Assembly: GCF_900167975.1 (NCBI RefSeq) | Contig: NZ_FUZU01000001.1 | Coordinates: 2,689,331 to 2,753,330 of the forward strand | Direction of reading: 5' to 3' | DNA from: Ohtaekwangia koreensis | GTDB lineage: Bacteria > Bacteroidota > Bacteroidia > Cytophagales > Cyclobacteriaceae | DNA length: 64,000 bases | Shown here: piece after piece, positions 1 through 7,890 of the stretch | Layout of the letters: each line of letters begins with the position of its first letter | Numbering within the stretch: the stretch's first letter is position 1 | Position numbers and translations under genes: made by a program | Notes under the pieces: model-generated | Seen by the model: only the letters and a program-made list of their open reading frames with translations | Told to the model about the DNA's origin: nothing | The model's database searches: none

Positions 1-2639
1 ACGGCGGCCTTGCTGGAATAAACCTCTTTAGTCAAGAGCAACACCCCCTGTAGGGTATATATTTCAACAACGGCCTGCTTTGAATCCATTACGCTGATAT
101 AGAGGATATCGCTTACCGGATTGGGATACAGCTCGGTGGGGTTCGAGACGTCTTCGCTATACACTTCACTGGCCGAGGCGACACGGGCGTTACTTTGTGA
201 GGTAACAAGTTCAAATTGCCAGCGTTGATTGGTGGCGTTGGCATTACAGGTCATTTGTTGCAATATAGCCCCATCGTTAGGCGATGCATCCTTTACTTCA
301 ACACATTTTCCACTGTGTCGCGGTTTGATGGTGTAATAATTATCAACGTGCGAGATCTGAAATTGCTGGTTTTGGCCACTGACGGTGGGCCACTGAATGA
401 GGGTTGCTCCATCGGCAGTTGACCCTCCGTTGACATCCATATATTTGTTGCTGTTTTTGTTTTTGAGCTTGTAATATCCATTGCCTGCATCTTCGAGGAT
501 CCATTGCTGGTTGGCGCCTTCTTTATAGGGCCACTGCAAAATAGTCACGCCGTTGTCTGGTGATGCGCCCTTAACGTCTGCTACCTTTCCGCTGTGGACA
601 GCTTTTAGTACATAGGTGCCACCCACAATCAGGTCATCGCTTGTCGCTACACGAAGGCTTAGCGTTACGGGTGCTCCGGTTCCAAACGAGTTGGTAGCCT
701 GAAGAGTGATTGAATAGAATCCGCTAACGGTTGGAGTCCCTGAAATCACTCCTGTGCTGGTGTTGACCGAGATGCCTGCTGGCAGAGAAGTCGCGCTAAA
801 GCTGGTGGGTGAATTGTCTGCGGCAATCGTATAGCTAAACGGTATACCCACCGTGGCGGTGGCCGTGGTGGAGCTGATGATAACGGGTACGGGAGGAACT
901 ACGATGTATAGCTTTCGTGACCCCGTGCCGGAAGCATTTGTGGCTGTGATCGTAACCGTTGAAGTTGAACCTGCTGTTGTCGGTGTACCGGAAATAACGC
1001 CGGTACTGGCATTGATGGAAAGTCCGGCGGGTAGTCCCATTGCACTGTAGCTGGCAGGTGAGTTTGTCGCGGTTATTTTGTAAGTAAAGGGAGTATTATA
1101 CCGGGCAGATGCTGAGGTGGGGCTTGTAACGATAGGCGCGGCGCTGGCCGTTGCAGCGAAGGTTACATTCTGGGTATAGCTTCCAATGTTGAAGTTACCG
1201 CTCGCAGCATCGGTAATGGTAGCGCCATTCATTTTTATTCCCTGAAAGAAGATGTTTTTGGTCATGCGCGTGGCGTCCCAGCCTCTCACAGAAGAGCCGG
1301 GGGTATAGCCTGCCTGCGTAAAGGATATATTCATGAAATAGATACTGTCAATTTCGCGCCCGGGTGCGTAGTTGTAGGTTCCATTGTTTACGATGGCCAG
1401 TCCAATGAATGTCTTTGAATACGTTGCCGGGTCCATATAACCATTGACACGAATATTTTCATAGCGGTGGTTGGCAGCGCGTACCCTGTCGCCCACGGTG
1501 AAGTAAATCACCGGCCGGCCTCCCGAGCGACTCCAGTCGTCAATGTCTATATTTGAACAAACGATATCGCGTATTTCAGTGTCTATGTTTTGATCACCAT
1601 AAACTCCGATATGGAATGACTGTGCAAGGTCGGGGAGCAGCACGGAATTGGTAACGGTGATATTTTTGCAGCTGCCGGTAAAGCCGCTTTTGCCGCCTCC
1701 GTAGAATGTTATAGCATCATCGTGTGTTCGTATAAATACGTTGTCGACTGTGACATTCTGAGAACTGAATATATTATAGGCATCGCCCCATTTTTTGGAG
1801 CTGAACGACACGGTGTTTCGAATGGTGACATTGGTGGATTGGCCACAGCGTATACCTGCGCCACCACCGCCACCCCATCCATGGTTTAAGTCGATTAATC
1901 CATCAATGTATACATCGTTGACGCGCGTGATGTTGAGGGCATCATAGCCGGCCCGGTAAATAAATCCACGTCCGATAACCTTGGTATTATCACCGCATAC
2001 AACGCCCGCCACTGCTGCGCCACCCTGTATATATAGTGTTTGTCCGGCCGAGAGTGTTTTGACGGTATTGTCAAAAGTACCCGTCGGTATAACGATAACG
2101 TTGGGATCACTCGCCTGAGGCGGGTTTACTTCTAAAGGCTGGGCGATAAAATGGATGCAATTACTATAGTGATTGCCATTGATATCAACATAAAACTTTT
2201 TTGGCCCTGGGATGGTAAAGGTGATTTTTGTGCCATCGATGCTCGGTGTTATGTTAAGGGAGTTCGGGCGGACAGCTGCCTGGGTCACCGCTGCATTGAA
2301 TGTGATTTCAATGTCTATCGGCCCGTTACAGTCGAAGTTGGTGACCGTTGTGTTGATGCCGGATCCCGTTTGGCCAACGACCTGTGCATTGTAGAGGGCA
2401 AGGGTGCTCCAGGTAGTCGAACCATTGACTTTGGCGCGCACGGTGTAGGGATACTGCACTCCCTGCAGGCTTGACAACTGTGGATAAGTGACCAGTTGTG
2501 CATGGGCACTCCATGATAAGCAGCTGAACATAATGGCTGCAATGAGAAATGCCCAACAAGGCGAAGGCAACGACCCTCTTATGTTGGCCTGGCTTCCGAC
2601 AAGGGAGCAAATCCGCATGAGTAAAAGTTTGAACGTCAT
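1..2639 (-). CDS. Secreted beta-helix glycosidase-like protein with Ig-like, ricin-type lectin and T9SS domains (3' end cut by window)
   Basis: The reverse-strand frame is open from an ATG at 2639 to the left edge, giving about 879 residues without a stop, so the C-terminus is missing. A signal region ending in SWSAHAQ is followed by a beta-sandwich-like segment. A right-handed parallel beta-helix (about 1160-2180) carries the acidic motif RTHDDAI, resembling GH28/GH49-type glycosidases. Two Ig-like repeats follow (SPTSASARYNTPFTYKI and its partner with GTPTVSG). A ricin B/CBM13-type trefoil has repeated QW motifs (ANQQWILED, QNQQFQIS, TNQRWQFEL). The last visible part, NPTELYPNPVSDILYISV, is the start of a type A T9SS sorting domain. 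I infer an exported carbohydrate-active enzyme, but the family is uncertain. It is divergent from susC and shares its promoter architecture. Confidence 0.8.
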   Translation of the reverse strand, partial: MTFKLLLMRICSLVGSQANIRGSLPSPCWAFLIAAIMFSCLSWSAHAQLVTYPQLSSLQGVQYPYTVRAKVNGSTTWSTLALYNAQVVGQTGSGINTTVTNFDCNGPIDIEITFNAAVTQAAVRPNSLNITPSIDGTKITFTIPGPKKFYVDINGNHYSNCIHFIAQPLEVNPPQASDPNVIVIPTGTFDNTVKTLSAGQTLYIQGGAAVAGVVCGDNTKVIGRGFIYRAGYDALNITRVNDVYIDGLIDLNHGWGGGGGAGIRCGQSTNVTIRNTVSFSSKKWGDAYNIFSSQNVTVDNVFIRTHDDAITFYGGGKSGFTGSCKNITVTNSVLLPDLAQSFHIGVYGDQNIDTEIRDIVCSNIDIDDWSRSGGRPVIYFTVGDRVRAANHRYENIRVNGYMDPATYSKTFIGLAIVNNGTYNYAPGREIDSIYFMNISFTQAGYTPGSSVRGWDATRMTKNIFFQGIKMNGATITDAASGNFNIGSYTQNVTFAATASAAPIVTSPTSASARYNTPFTYKITATNSPASYSAMGLPAGLSINASTGVISGTPTTAGSTSTVTITATNASGTGSRKLYIVVPPVPVIISSTTATATVGIPFSYTIAADNSPTSFSATSLPAGISVNTSTGVISGTPTVSGFYSITLQATNSFGTGAPVTLSLRVATSDDLIVGGTYVLKAVHSGKVADVKGASPDNGVTILQWPYKEGANQQWILEDAGNGYYKLKNKNSNKYMDVNGGSTADGATLIQWPTVSGQNQQFQISHVDNYYTIKPRHSGKCVEVKDASPNDGAILQQMTCNANATNQRWQFELVTSQSNARVASASEVYSEDVSNPTELYPNPVSDILYISVMDSKQAVVEIYTLQGVLLLTKEVYSSKAA

Positions 2640-2696
2640 GGTTTTTGGTTTTAGATGGTTGAAACTGAAATGAAGCAACCCTGCTTCACATATAGC

Positions 2697-2724
2697 CAAA
2701 AGTAACGTTTGTGCATACGTTTGC
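2697..2724 (-). promoter_or_regulatory. Promoter with operator-like 13-mer for the beta-helix gene
   Basis: On the reverse strand the 13-mer GCAAACGTATGCA (2724-2712) is followed after exactly 7 nt by TACTTTTG (2704-2697). The latter fits the Bacteroidota -7 consensus TAnnTTTG. The start codon lies 57 nt further on. The 13-mer is nearly palindromic about a central CG, as in LacI-type operators. The same 13-mer with the same spacing occurs in front of susC on the other strand. Regulator identity is unknown. Confidence 0.5.
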
Positions 2725-3055
2725 GGGGCATGATATTGACCAACGAGAGGGGGCATATTTGTCAAAATGGATTCATGAGATCTTTACCAACTGAAGGCTT
2801 GGTGCTGAAAGGAGGGATGAAAAGTGCTACCCATGACGAATAATAAGGGGTGGTTGTGTTTTTCCGCATGTCTGATATTAACACTATTCAAATACATGTC
2901 CACGTCTTTGTCCGTTGCTGAGGTTTTGCCGCCAGGCTTAATACCCAGTAACGGCTACTTGAAAGAACTCGTCGGAGCGCCGGCTTGTAATCCCGCCTGC
3001 AACGCACGTGGAAGGTTGACAATTTTCACCCCCTTGGTTGGCAAATTTTATCCAT

Positions 3056-3083
3056 GCAAACGTATGCATCGCCTCTAGTTTTG
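3056..3083 (+). promoter_or_regulatory. Promoter with operator-like 13-mer for susC-susD
   Basis: GCAAACGTATGCA at 3056-3068 sits in a 16-base near-palindrome (3054-3069, two mismatched pairs). TAGTTTTG, a match to the Bacteroidota -7 element, follows at 3076-3083 after exactly 7 nt. The ATG of susC is 115 nt downstream. No clear -33 TTTG is seen, and the 13-mer occupies part of that region, which would suit an activator-dependent or repressible promoter. Confidence 0.5.
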
Positions 3084-3198
3084 TGTTTGGAACCATTTAC
3101 GAGTAAAGAACCCTATGGGGTGCTCAAAGTGATTGACGGCCGCTGTCAATCATTTTCAATGGCTCTTTTAGCGGCGACTTAATCAAACCAAACAACTT

Positions 3199-6150
3199 AT
3201 GAAAATCAAACTTCTACTTAGCTTTTGTCTTTGGCTACTTACTTTTCTGGCTAACGGGCAAACGACAGTATCGGGTACTGTCAAGGATGATACCGGGCAG
3301 GCATTGCCGGGTGTAAACATTATTGTCAAAGGAACCTCCCTAGGGACGACCTCGGATACCGAGGGCAAATATGCCATCGCGGTTCCGGCAGATGGTGTTC
3401 TTTTGTTTAGCTTTATTGGCTATAAATCGCAGGAGGTTTCCATCGGGGACCGTACCGGCGTTGATGTCGTCCTGAGCCCCGAAGTGACAAGCCTCGATGA
3501 GGTCGTAGTCGTTGGATATGGCACGCAAAAGCGATCGAATTTAAGCGGCTCGGTTGCCAAGCTCTCAGCGGAGTCATACAAGGACCAACCCCTGCTGAAT
3601 ACCTCGTCTGCCCTCCAGGGCCGTGTTGCCGGGGTGTCCGTTTCGAATTATTCAGGAGCACCTGGTGGGGCGGTTAAAATCCGTATACGCGGTGCAAATT
3701 CTATCACTGCCGATAATGAACCACTGTATGTAGTGGATGGGGTCGCCTTAGCCGGTGTTGGACTCTCCGAGATCAACGTCAATGATATCGAGTCCATGGA
3801 GGTGTTGAAGGATGCCACCGCTACAGCGATCTATGGATCCCGTGGCTCTAACGGCGTAATTCTCATCACCACTAAAAACGGAAAGACAGGGGCGCCCAAA
3901 GTTGAGTACAATGGATTTGTAAGCGTTGTCGATCCTATGAAGCAGTATGATCTGATGGATGCCCAGACCTATGCCAGGATTGCTAACCTTACGTCCGGTG
4001 CGGCCGTATTTGCTGATCCCGGATCTTTTGCCGGTAAAAGCACCAACTGGCAAAAAGAGATTTTTGATCGTGCCATCACCCAAAGTCATCAGATTTCACT
4101 TTCTGGGGGCTCGCCGGATGTGAAGTATTTTATTTCTGGGTTTACTGTCAACCAAAACGGTGTGCTCTTGAATACATCGCAGAGAAAATTCGGACTTCGA
4201 ACCAACCTTCAGACCAACATTAATAAATGGATCAGTCTTGGTCTTAACCTCTATGGGGCACGACTAAACTCCCATAACAATACCGATACAGGAGGAAAAG
4301 GCAATCCTGTGATGTCAGCATTGACATGGGCACCTACTGAGCCTGTTATGAAAGATGGCACCTACAACCGTTTTGGTATTTCCCCCATCTGGTCTAACCC
4401 CTACATGACCATTAAAGAACGCCTCAGCGATAACTTCAGCAACGTGGGTGTGTTCAATGCAAACCTCCGTTTTGACCTGACCGATTACCTGACTTTTACC
4501 ACGACAGCGGCCCTGAACATGAACATCTCTAAGCTTGCCTATTTGAACAATGACTATATAAGTTCTGGTAATCCCGGTGCTGGGCAGTCATCCTCTCAGA
4601 GTTACACCTTCCAGACCGATAACATCCTGGAGTTTCATAAAATGTTCGGCCAGCATGATGTAACGGCCACAGCCGTGGTGGAATCTACCTCCAATAAGGC
4701 TGAGACGTTCGCCGCTCAGGGTTCTGGGTTAGCGACCACCTCGAATGGATATAACAACCTTGCCCTCAATAACACGCAGTCTATTGCTTCGACCTATTCC
4801 AATTGGGCGTTGTTATCCTTTGTAGGACGCGTGCAGTATGCGTTCAATGACAAGTACCTGTTCACGGCAGCGATGCGCAGGGATGGTTCTTCTAAATTCC
4901 AGGGAGCCAACAAATGGAGTATGTTCCCGTCGGTGAGTGCCGGATGGAAACTTTCCAACGAAGCATTTGTCCAGAATCTCGATGCGTTTTCAAACCTGAA
5001 GTTACGTGGAGGATGGGGTGTAACCGGTAACCAGGCCATTAACCCGTATGGTACTTTGGGCTTGCTGGCAGCCACAACATACTCGTATGGTACCAACACG
5101 CTGTATCCTGCCTATACCATTGGTAACCCGAGCAACCCGGATTTGAAATGGGAAACTACCAGACAGACCAACATCGGATTAGACATCGGATTGTTGAAAG
5201 GGAGAATAAACATTACCGCTGACTACTATGATAAGAATACCACCGACTTGTTGCTTGCAACACGCATTGCTAATTATGACGGTGGAGGATCACTTCTTAA
5301 AAATGTTGGAAAGGTTAATAATAAAGGACTTGAATTGGCTGTAGAAGGGGTGATCATCCAGACGAATGATCTCCGGTGGTCCGCAGCAGTTAATTATTTC
5401 ACCAACAGGAACAAGGTTATTAACCTGGGGCCTGACTCCCTGGTTCAACGCGGCACGTGGGGTGGTGGTCTGATGAGTGCGCCCATTCAGGTTTTACAGG
5501 TAGGGCAGCCCATGTCGAGCTTCTATCTGATTCCCTGGGAAGGTGTCTACCAGAACGAAAGCGGAGTATACAAAGCCGGTGATGCGCGTTATACCGATAC
5601 CAGCGGGAACGGCACCATTGGATTGGAAGATCGAATTATCGTTGGCTCGGCAATCCCCAAGTTTCAGTTTGGATTCAACAATACAGTCACCTACAAGAAA
5701 TTCAGTCTGAACCTTTTCATTCAAGGGGTCTACGGCAATAAAATCTTTAATGCAACGTATGCGGCCACGGCCGTGCCCACCAGTGACGTGAAGTATCCTA
5801 CGCTTGCAGAGGCTGCCGATTATTGGACGCCTGCCAACACCTCATCAACGTGGGCAAATCCCGGCAGCACCAACAAGAGCTGGGTTGAGTCTACGCAGTT
5901 CCTGCAGGACGGGAGCTATGCGCGCCTGAAGAATGTGAGTCTTTCGTATCAGGTGGATAAGAGTCATCTCAAGTTCCTGTCTGCAAAAGTTTATGTGAGT
6001 GCGCAAAACCTGTTCACGATCACCAACTACAAGGGCTTCGATCCTGAAGCTTCCTCTACGGGTTCTACCTCTGATTCAGATGGCGGTATTGACTTAGGAG
6101 CTTACCCTTCGGCCAGAACCTACACCCTTGGTGCTGTCTTAACTTTTTAA
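3199..6150 (+). CDS. SusC/RagA-type TonB-dependent outer-membrane transporter
   Basis: The 983-residue protein begins with a signal peptide ending LANGQT. A carboxypeptidase-regulatory-like domain follows (VSGTVKDDTGQALPGVNI, about residues 24-100), then a TonB box region (EVVVVGYGTQK, about 102-112) and a plug domain with the SusC signature YVVDGV and ATAIYGSRGSNGVILITTK. The rest is a long beta-barrel ending in a terminal Phe (LGAVLTF). SusC proteins import oligosaccharides across the outer membrane using TonB energy, with SusD as a lid. The susD partner starts 23 bases downstream. The length is usual for the family. The substrate cannot be read from the sequence; the neighbouring beta-helix, GH43 and GH29 genes suggest a branched plant or microbial glycan. 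Confidence 0.95.
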   Translation: MKIKLLLSFCLWLLTFLANGQTTVSGTVKDDTGQALPGVNIIVKGTSLGTTSDTEGKYAIAVPADGVLLFSFIGYKSQEVSIGDRTGVDVVLSPEVTSLDEVVVVGYGTQKRSNLSGSVAKLSAESYKDQPLLNTSSALQGRVAGVSVSNYSGAPGGAVKIRIRGANSITADNEPLYVVDGVALAGVGLSEINVNDIESMEVLKDATATAIYGSRGSNGVILITTKNGKTGAPKVEYNGFVSVVDPMKQYDLMDAQTYARIANLTSGAAVFADPGSFAGKSTNWQKEIFDRAITQSHQISLSGGSPDVKYFISGFTVNQNGVLLNTSQRKFGLRTNLQTNINKWISLGLNLYGARLNSHNNTDTGGKGNPVMSALTWAPTEPVMKDGTYNRFGISPIWSNPYMTIKERLSDNFSNVGVFNANLRFDLTDYLTFTTTAALNMNISKLAYLNNDYISSGNPGAGQSSSQSYTFQTDNILEFHKMFGQHDVTATAVVESTSNKAETFAAQGSGLATTSNGYNNLALNNTQSIASTYSNWALLSFVGRVQYAFNDKYLFTAAMRRDGSSKFQGANKWSMFPSVSAGWKLSNEAFVQNLDAFSNLKLRGGWGVTGNQAINPYGTLGLLAATTYSYGTNTLYPAYTIGNPSNPDLKWETTRQTNIGLDIGLLKGRINITADYYDKNTTDLLLATRIANYDGGGSLLKNVGKVNNKGLELAVEGVIIQTNDLRWSAAVNYFTNRNKVINLGPDSLVQRGTWGGGLMSAPIQVLQVGQPMSSFYLIPWEGVYQNESGVYKAGDARYTDTSGNGTIGLEDRIIVGSAIPKFQFGFNNTVTYKKFSLNLFIQGVYGNKIFNATYAATAVPTSDVKYPTLAEAADYWTPANTSSTWANPGSTNKSWVESTQFLQDGSYARLKNVSLSYQVDKSHLKFLSAKVYVSAQNLFTITNYKGFDPEASSTGSTSDSDGGIDLGAYPSARTYTLGAVLTF

Positions 6151-6173
6151 CAAAACAAACACGCAAAAGCATA

Positions 6174-7667
6174 ATGAAAAACATTTATAAATATTGCTTA
6201 ACGGGACTCATACTTGTGGGCTTAGCGGCTTGTGAGAAGGATTTCCTCGATGAGACACCCCAGGGTAGTCTTGCACCGGAAACATTTTATAAAACGGCCC
6301 AGGATCTTACGCTGGCCGAGGCGGCGCTGGCCGTTACCTTGAATGGTGCATTTAACCAGCCCGTATCACCTTACTACGCTGGTGATGACCTAACCTCAAA
6401 GCGGTCGGGAAATAAGATTGATTTCTCGGATTTTGATGTGTTTCATGCCAATTCATCGAACTCTCGAATGACCGGCTGGTGGAATTATTTCTATGGTACA
6501 ATTAAGTCGGCAAACGGGCTTATCGAAAACCATGGTAAAGCTACTGAGGCCACAGAGGAACAGCGCAGCCATGCAGCAGGGATGGGATACTTCATGCGTG
6601 CATTTTCATATTTTTATCTCACGCGTACCTGGGGTGAGGTGCCGATGCCTACACAGGTGATGGTAGACAACAACCGTCCGAACGCTCCTGTATCGGATAT
6701 CTATAGCCTTATTGTAACCGACTTGCAGCAGGCTGAGCAACTATTGCCGGACCATTGGACGGGGAATGCCAGGCAAAACAACGTGGATATATTTCCCACT
6801 CGTGGTTCGGCAAAAGCTTTATTGGCAAATGTATACCTGACCATGGCCGGCTGGCCGTTGAAGCAAACGGATAAATATGCTTTGGCTGCTGCAAAGGCAA
6901 AAGAAGTAATGGAGGGGAAGGCAACCTGGGGATACGGTCTGCTCGCAGACTTCGGAGATCTTTGGAAGATTGAAAACAAGATCAATCAGGAGGCGGTGTT
7001 CGCATGTTATTACAGTAACGATGTGTCGGCCTGGAACTGGGAAAACGGAAATATGATGGGGCCCAATCCGTTTGCTCCCGACTTTGAAGAGGGTGGATGG
7101 GACGATGGCTTTGGTGAAATTGCTTTTTATGAGAACTTTCCGGAAGGACCTCGCAAGGCAGCAACGTACCAGGAGGAGTATTTTGTAAAGCATGATCCCG
7201 ATAATGTAATCGGCTGGCAAGAGACGTTAACCAAGCACCCGTATTTCCTCAAGTACCGTGATGATCAAAGCTACGATTGGACCACGCACACAGCCAATGA
7301 CTGGTGGGGGAGTGCGACAACATATGTGATTCGTTATTCCGAGGTGTTGCTTACCTATGCCGAGGCGCAGGCAATGTCTGCAGGAGCTGATCAAACAGCC
7401 TATGATGCGGTTAACGAGGTGCGCAGCCGTGCCGGCTTGGAGGATCTGACACCGGGTCTTTCACCTTCAGCCTTCAGAGATGCTGTTCTTGCCGAGCGTG
7501 GCTGGGAGTTTGCAGCGGAGGTTGGTATTCGTTGGTTTGATTTGGTCCGTACCGAGACGGTGGCAAAAGCGACTGCCCTCCGTGATGGCTCGGAAGTGAC
7601 CTTGCTAAGTCAACCATCGGATGTGGATCATACCTACTATTGGGCGCCACGGCCGGAATATAAATAG
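6174..7667 (+). CDS. SusD/RagB-type glycan-binding lipoprotein
   Basis: The 497-residue protein has a lipoprotein signal with lipobox LAAC (Cys at about residue 20). An N-terminal SusD segment follows (FLDETPQGSLAPETFYKT), then a TPR-like helical core (RAFSYFYLTRTWGEVPMP) and the C-terminal RagB part with VNEVRSRAGL and LAERGWEFAAE. SusD proteins sit on the cell surface and form a hinged lid on SusC, capturing oligosaccharides for import. The gene lies 23 bases after susC in the same unit and is closed by a strong terminator, so susC-susD forms a two-gene transcript. It is not closely similar to the second SusD in the window (55189-56826). Confidence 0.95.
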   Translation: MKNIYKYCLTGLILVGLAACEKDFLDETPQGSLAPETFYKTAQDLTLAEAALAVTLNGAFNQPVSPYYAGDDLTSKRSGNKIDFSDFDVFHANSSNSRMTGWWNYFYGTIKSANGLIENHGKATEATEEQRSHAAGMGYFMRAFSYFYLTRTWGEVPMPTQVMVDNNRPNAPVSDIYSLIVTDLQQAEQLLPDHWTGNARQNNVDIFPTRGSAKALLANVYLTMAGWPLKQTDKYALAAAKAKEVMEGKATWGYGLLADFGDLWKIENKINQEAVFACYYSNDVSAWNWENGNMMGPNPFAPDFEEGGWDDGFGEIAFYENFPEGPRKAATYQEEYFVKHDPDNVIGWQETLTKHPYFLKYRDDQSYDWTTHTANDWWGSATTYVIRYSEVLLTYAEAQAMSAGADQTAYDAVNEVRSRAGLEDLTPGLSPSAFRDAVLAERGWEFAAEVGIRWFDLVRTETVAKATALRDGSEVTLLSQPSDVDHTYYWAPRPEYK

Positions 7668-7687
7668 TTCCGCTCGCAAGTAAACAG

Positions 7688-7737
7688 AAGTCCCCGGAGC
7701 GGCCGCTATATATGCAAGGCTGCTTTGGGGACTTTTA
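7688..7737 (+). terminator. Rho-independent terminator after susD
   Basis: A 13-pair stem is formed by 7688-7700 (AAGTCCCCGGAGC) and 7722-7734 (GCTTTGGGGACTT), with two G-U pairs and a 21-nt loop. It is followed by TTTTATAT. It separates susCD from the downstream GH43 gene, which must therefore have its own promoter. Confidence 0.8.
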
Positions 7738-7766
7738 TATATAGTATATGCGCAGAATATATAGTA

Positions 7767-7793
7767 TACATACGAAAGCATTACATAGATTTA
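7767..7793 (+). promoter_or_regulatory. Possible weak promoter for the GH43 gene
   Basis: TACATACGAAAGCAT (7767-7781) matches 11 of 15 positions of the operator-like element found before susC (read as its reverse complement). TAGATTTA (7786-7793), 7 of 8 to TAnnTTTG, follows it. The spacing is 5 nt rather than 7. A start site near 7800 would favour translation from 7891. Two copies of ATATATAGTATA lie just upstream. Confidence 0.3.
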
Positions 7794-7890
7794 CGGTCCC
7801 ATGAACTTTATGAAAACAGACAGTCCCCGCTTTGAATTTGCTGATAGTGTTGTCTATCGATTTATACTTGTTTTTTTTACTCGCCTGAAA

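Larger units (their letters stand above)
2640..3198. other. Divergent intergenic region between the beta-helix gene and susC
   Basis: This 559-base region holds the two divergent promoters annotated separately. The short open frame at 2824-3078 has no recognisable domain and overlaps the regulatory motif at 3056-3068, so I do not treat it as a gene. Nothing else is supported. Confidence 0.6.

Noticed and set aside
2824-3078. 84-residue frame in the divergent region
   Set aside because: It overlaps the conserved operator-like element, and its low-complexity sequence matches no family I know.
7801-7890. Longer N-terminus for the GH43 enzyme
   Set aside because: The extra 30 residues precede a normal signal peptide and start only 8 bases after the likely -7 element, so the ATG at 7891 is preferred.
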